Notes under the pieces: generated by a model
Told to the model about the DNA's origin: nothing
What the model saw: only the letters and a program-made list of their open reading frames with translations
Database searches by the model: none
Assembly: GCA_027490725.1 (NCBI GenBank)
Contig: JAIXXN010000027.1
Coordinates: 62,001 to 126,000 of the forward strand
Direction: 5' to 3'
Length of the DNA: 64,000 nt
From: Oxalobacteraceae bacterium
Lineage (GTDB): Bacteria > Pseudomonadota > Gammaproteobacteria > Burkholderiales > Burkholderiaceae_D
Part shown: piece by piece, positions 61,962 to 64,000 of the stretch
Numbering within the stretch: the first letter of the stretch is position 1
Layout: each line of letters starts with the position of its first letter
Program-made: the position numbers and the translations under genes

Positions 61962-64000
61962 TCAGGAAGGCAGGAGGCGCGCGGCGCCATCGAGCAGTAA
62001 CTGGCGGAAAGCGTCCGGCGCCACCGGACGGCTGAAGTAATAGCCCTGTATTTCATCGCACTGGTGTTCTTGCAGGTAGCTCAGTTGCTCGATGGTTTCG
62101 ACACCTTCCGCGATGGTGCGCATGCCCAGTGAACGGGCCATATTGATAATCGCGTTGACGATGGCGCGGTCTTCTGCGTCGGTACTGATATCGCGTACAA
62201 ATGACTGGTCGATCTTGAGCTTGTAGGCCATGAATTTTTTCAGATGGCTGAGCGAAGAATAGCCGGTGCCGAAGTCGTCGATCGACATGCGCACGCCCCG
62301 TTCATGCAGATTATTCATCATGGCGATGGCGCCGTGCGGATCGTTGACGGCGACCGCTTCAGTTAATTCCAGTTCCAGATATTCAGCCGGCAGGCCTTCT
62401 TCCTGCAGGATCTGGCTGACCAGTGCCGGCAACTTGCTATTGCGGAATTGAACCGCCGACAGGTTGACCGCCATGGTAATTGGCGGCAGCCCCTGCGCGC
62501 GCCAGACACAGGCCTGGCGGATCGCCGTGCGCAGCACCCAGCTGCCGATGCTCTGGATCAGGCCACTTTCTTCGGCCGCCGGAATGAATTCGGCGGGCGA
62601 TACACTGCCCAGTTCCGGCGTTTCCCAGCGTAGCAGTGCCTCCGCGCCGACAATCGCGCGTTCCCGCAACGACACTTGCGGCTGGTACACCACATGTAGC
62701 TGATCGCGTTCGATGGCAAAGCGCAGCGCGTTGACCAGTTGCAGGTGGCGCGCCGCACGTTGCTGCATGGCGCTGGTGAAGAAGCGCATGCCATGGCGAC
62801 CGGCCCGTTTCACCTGATACATGGCCGCATCGGCACGCTGCAACAGCGTTTCCATATCTTCGCCGTCGGCTGGATACATGGCCACGCCCAGCGACGCGGT
62901 CACTTTCAGGTCGTGGATGCCGATATGGAAGGGCTCGGCGATCTGTTCCATGAGCTTCTGCGCCACCAATGCCACATCATCACTATCAATAGTCTGCAGG
63001 ACGAAGATGAATTCGTCGCCGCCGAGGCGGGCCACGATGTCCTGTTCGCGGATGGTCGAGCGCAAGCGCTGCGCCAGCTGGCAGAGTAGCTGGTCACCCA
63101 CGCTGTGGCCGAGCGAATCGTTGATGTCCTTGAAGTGGTCGAGGTCGAGCATCAGCAAGGCCAGGCTGCTGCCCTGGCGACGCGCCATGGCCAGCGCCAG
63201 ATGGGTGTGCTCTTGCAACTGGGCGCGGTTGGGCAGGCCGGTGAGGGCATCGTAGTGGGCCAGGAACTGGATCCGTTCTGCGGCCAGACGTCGCTCCGTC
63301 ACATCGCGCGTGATGCCCAGCAGGATGCGTTCCTGATCAGGTGTGCTATCCATCGGCGCGACATGGGTTTCCAGCCAGCGCAGGCCGCCTTTCAGACCAC
63401 GGATCTGGAATTCCAGCTGGCCGCTCTGGCCCTCCATCACGCTGCGGTGCAAGGCATTGAAGGCGGCGCGGAATTCCGGCAGGATCATTTGCTCCACGGT
63501 GGTTTGCTGCAGTTCGCTCAGGGTCGCCGCGTCCAGCATGCGTAGGCCAGCCGCGTTAATGTCGAGGAACTGCCCAGCGCTGTCAAGCAGCATCACGCAT
63601 TCCGGCTCGGTTTCGATGATGGTGCGCAGCCGCTGTTCGCTCTGGCGCAACCGGACTTCGCCGCGTTTGCGGGCATGCTGGTGATCGAAATTACTCAGCG
63701 CAAACTCGATATCGAGGCGCATTTCCATCAGCAGATTGCGGGCATCCTCGTCGAAAGCATGCACCGTGTTCGAATACGCCGACAGAATCGCCACCACCTT
63801 GCCTTTGCGGCGCAGCGGGATGGCGGTGGACGATGCCCAGCCGAACTGGGCGGCACGCTCGTGCCAGATGCAGGTTTCCTTGGCGTGCAGGAAATCCTGA
63901 CACCAGTACGGTTCGGCGCTGCGGTAGGAGCGTCCGGCCGGGCCGCAGCCCTCGGGCACATCATCGCGTAGCGACAGCGTCACCTGTTCCAGATACTGGG
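61962..64000 (-). CDS. GAF-PAS-GGDEF-EAL c-di-GMP enzyme, 5' part cut by window edge
   Basis: At least 679 residues; the frame is open to base 64000, so the N-terminus is missing. A GAF-like domain (AAQFGWASSTAIPLRRKGKV, VVAILSAYS) is followed by PAS (about 115-230), GGDEF (VARLGGDEFIF, with RxxD in REQD) and a canonical EAL domain (GAEALLRW, ELTEA, DDFGTGYSSL). Both activities look possible. No TM helix is visible in the part seen. It converges on sdaA. Confidence 0.9.
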   Translation of the reverse strand, partial: QYLEQVTLSLRDDVPEGCGPAGRSYRSAEPYWCQDFLHAKETCIWHERAAQFGWASSTAIPLRRKGKVVAILSAYSNTVHAFDEDARNLLMEMRLDIEFALSNFDHQHARKRGEVRLRQSEQRLRTIIETEPECVMLLDSAGQFLDINAAGLRMLDAATLSELQQTTVEQMILPEFRAAFNALHRSVMEGQSGQLEFQIRGLKGGLRWLETHVAPMDSTPDQERILLGITRDVTERRLAAERIQFLAHYDALTGLPNRAQLQEHTHLALAMARRQGSSLALLMLDLDHFKDINDSLGHSVGDQLLCQLAQRLRSTIREQDIVARLGGDEFIFVLQTIDSDDVALVAQKLMEQIAEPFHIGIHDLKVTASLGVAMYPADGEDMETLLQRADAAMYQVKRAGRHGMRFFTSAMQQRAARHLQLVNALRFAIERDQLHVVYQPQVSLRERAIVGAEALLRWETPELGSVSPAEFIPAAEESGLIQSIGSWVLRTAIRQACVWRAQGLPPITMAVNLSAVQFRNSKLPALVSQILQEEGLPAEYLELELTEAVAVNDPHGAIAMMNNLHERGVRMSIDDFGTGYSSLSHLKKFMAYKLKIDQSFVRDISTDAEDRAIVNAIINMARSLGMRTIAEGVETIEQLSYLQEHQCDEIQGYYFSRPVAPDAFRQLLLDGAARLLPS

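Noticed and set aside
1..64000. CRISPR arrays, tRNA genes, insertion sequences or prophage
   Set aside because: Reading both strands I found no regularly spaced repeats, cloverleaf-like segments, transposase or phage structural genes.

Overview
This 64 kb window comes from a Gram-negative betaproteobacterium of moderately high GC. The supporting evidence is outer-membrane receptors, a Pal-type lipoprotein, a PEP-CTERM protein, FNR, NarXL and NtrC-type regulation, and an AniA-like nitrite reductase. Burkholderiales (perhaps Oxalobacteraceae) or Neisseriales would both fit, and I cannot resolve this from sequence alone. The DNA is densely coding. I see no tRNA or rRNA gene, no CRISPR array, no insertion sequence and no prophage.

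The left third (1-23.9 kb) is an anaerobic nitrogen-oxide respiration island. It holds nirK (cut by the window edge) and quinol NO reductase on the minus strand, then NsrR. Next comes a narK1-narK2-hemN-dnr-carbonic anhydrase run and two small overlapping genes of unknown role. A narGHJI-ppiC block follows, then moaA and narXL. The island ends with a small HMA-like protein divergent from nnrS, and a bacteriohemerythrin. Two sequence motifs tie it together. A 7-2-7 inverted repeat of form CTAG-N10-CTAG lies before narK1, narG and moaA, and is probably the operator of the local NarL. An FNR-like element of form TTGAT-CYRG-ATTAT lies before nirK, norB/nsrR and nnrS, and is probably the NO-responsive site of the Dnr-like or NsrR regulator.

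The middle (24-36 kb) starts with a TonB receptor and a metallophosphatase behind a three-repeat Pho box. An orphan periplasmic binding protein and a second TonB receptor follow. Then comes a compact fnr/crp-like/pilZ cluster divergent from a PAS-GGDEF-EAL gene, with two perfect FNR boxes between them. This looks like an oxygen-to-c-di-GMP switch. A decayed TonB-receptor remnant and a Pal/OmpA lipoprotein close the region.

The right part (36-64 kb) is ordinary accessory metabolism and signalling. It contains a LacI regulator coupled to an unusual UvrD-like helicase, a YegD-type Hsp70 and a DnaQ-like exonuclease. A zinc-type uptake operon follows that lacks its ATPase. Then come a Sel1-repeat protein, several c-di-GMP enzymes (one paired with a cupredoxin) and an overlapping pair of secreted peptidases. 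An ammonium transporter has a textbook sigma-54/NtrC promoter. After a PEP-CTERM protein come kbl-tdh-sdaA with a divergent XRE-cupin regulator, for threonine/serine breakdown, and a GGDEF-EAL gene that runs off the right edge.
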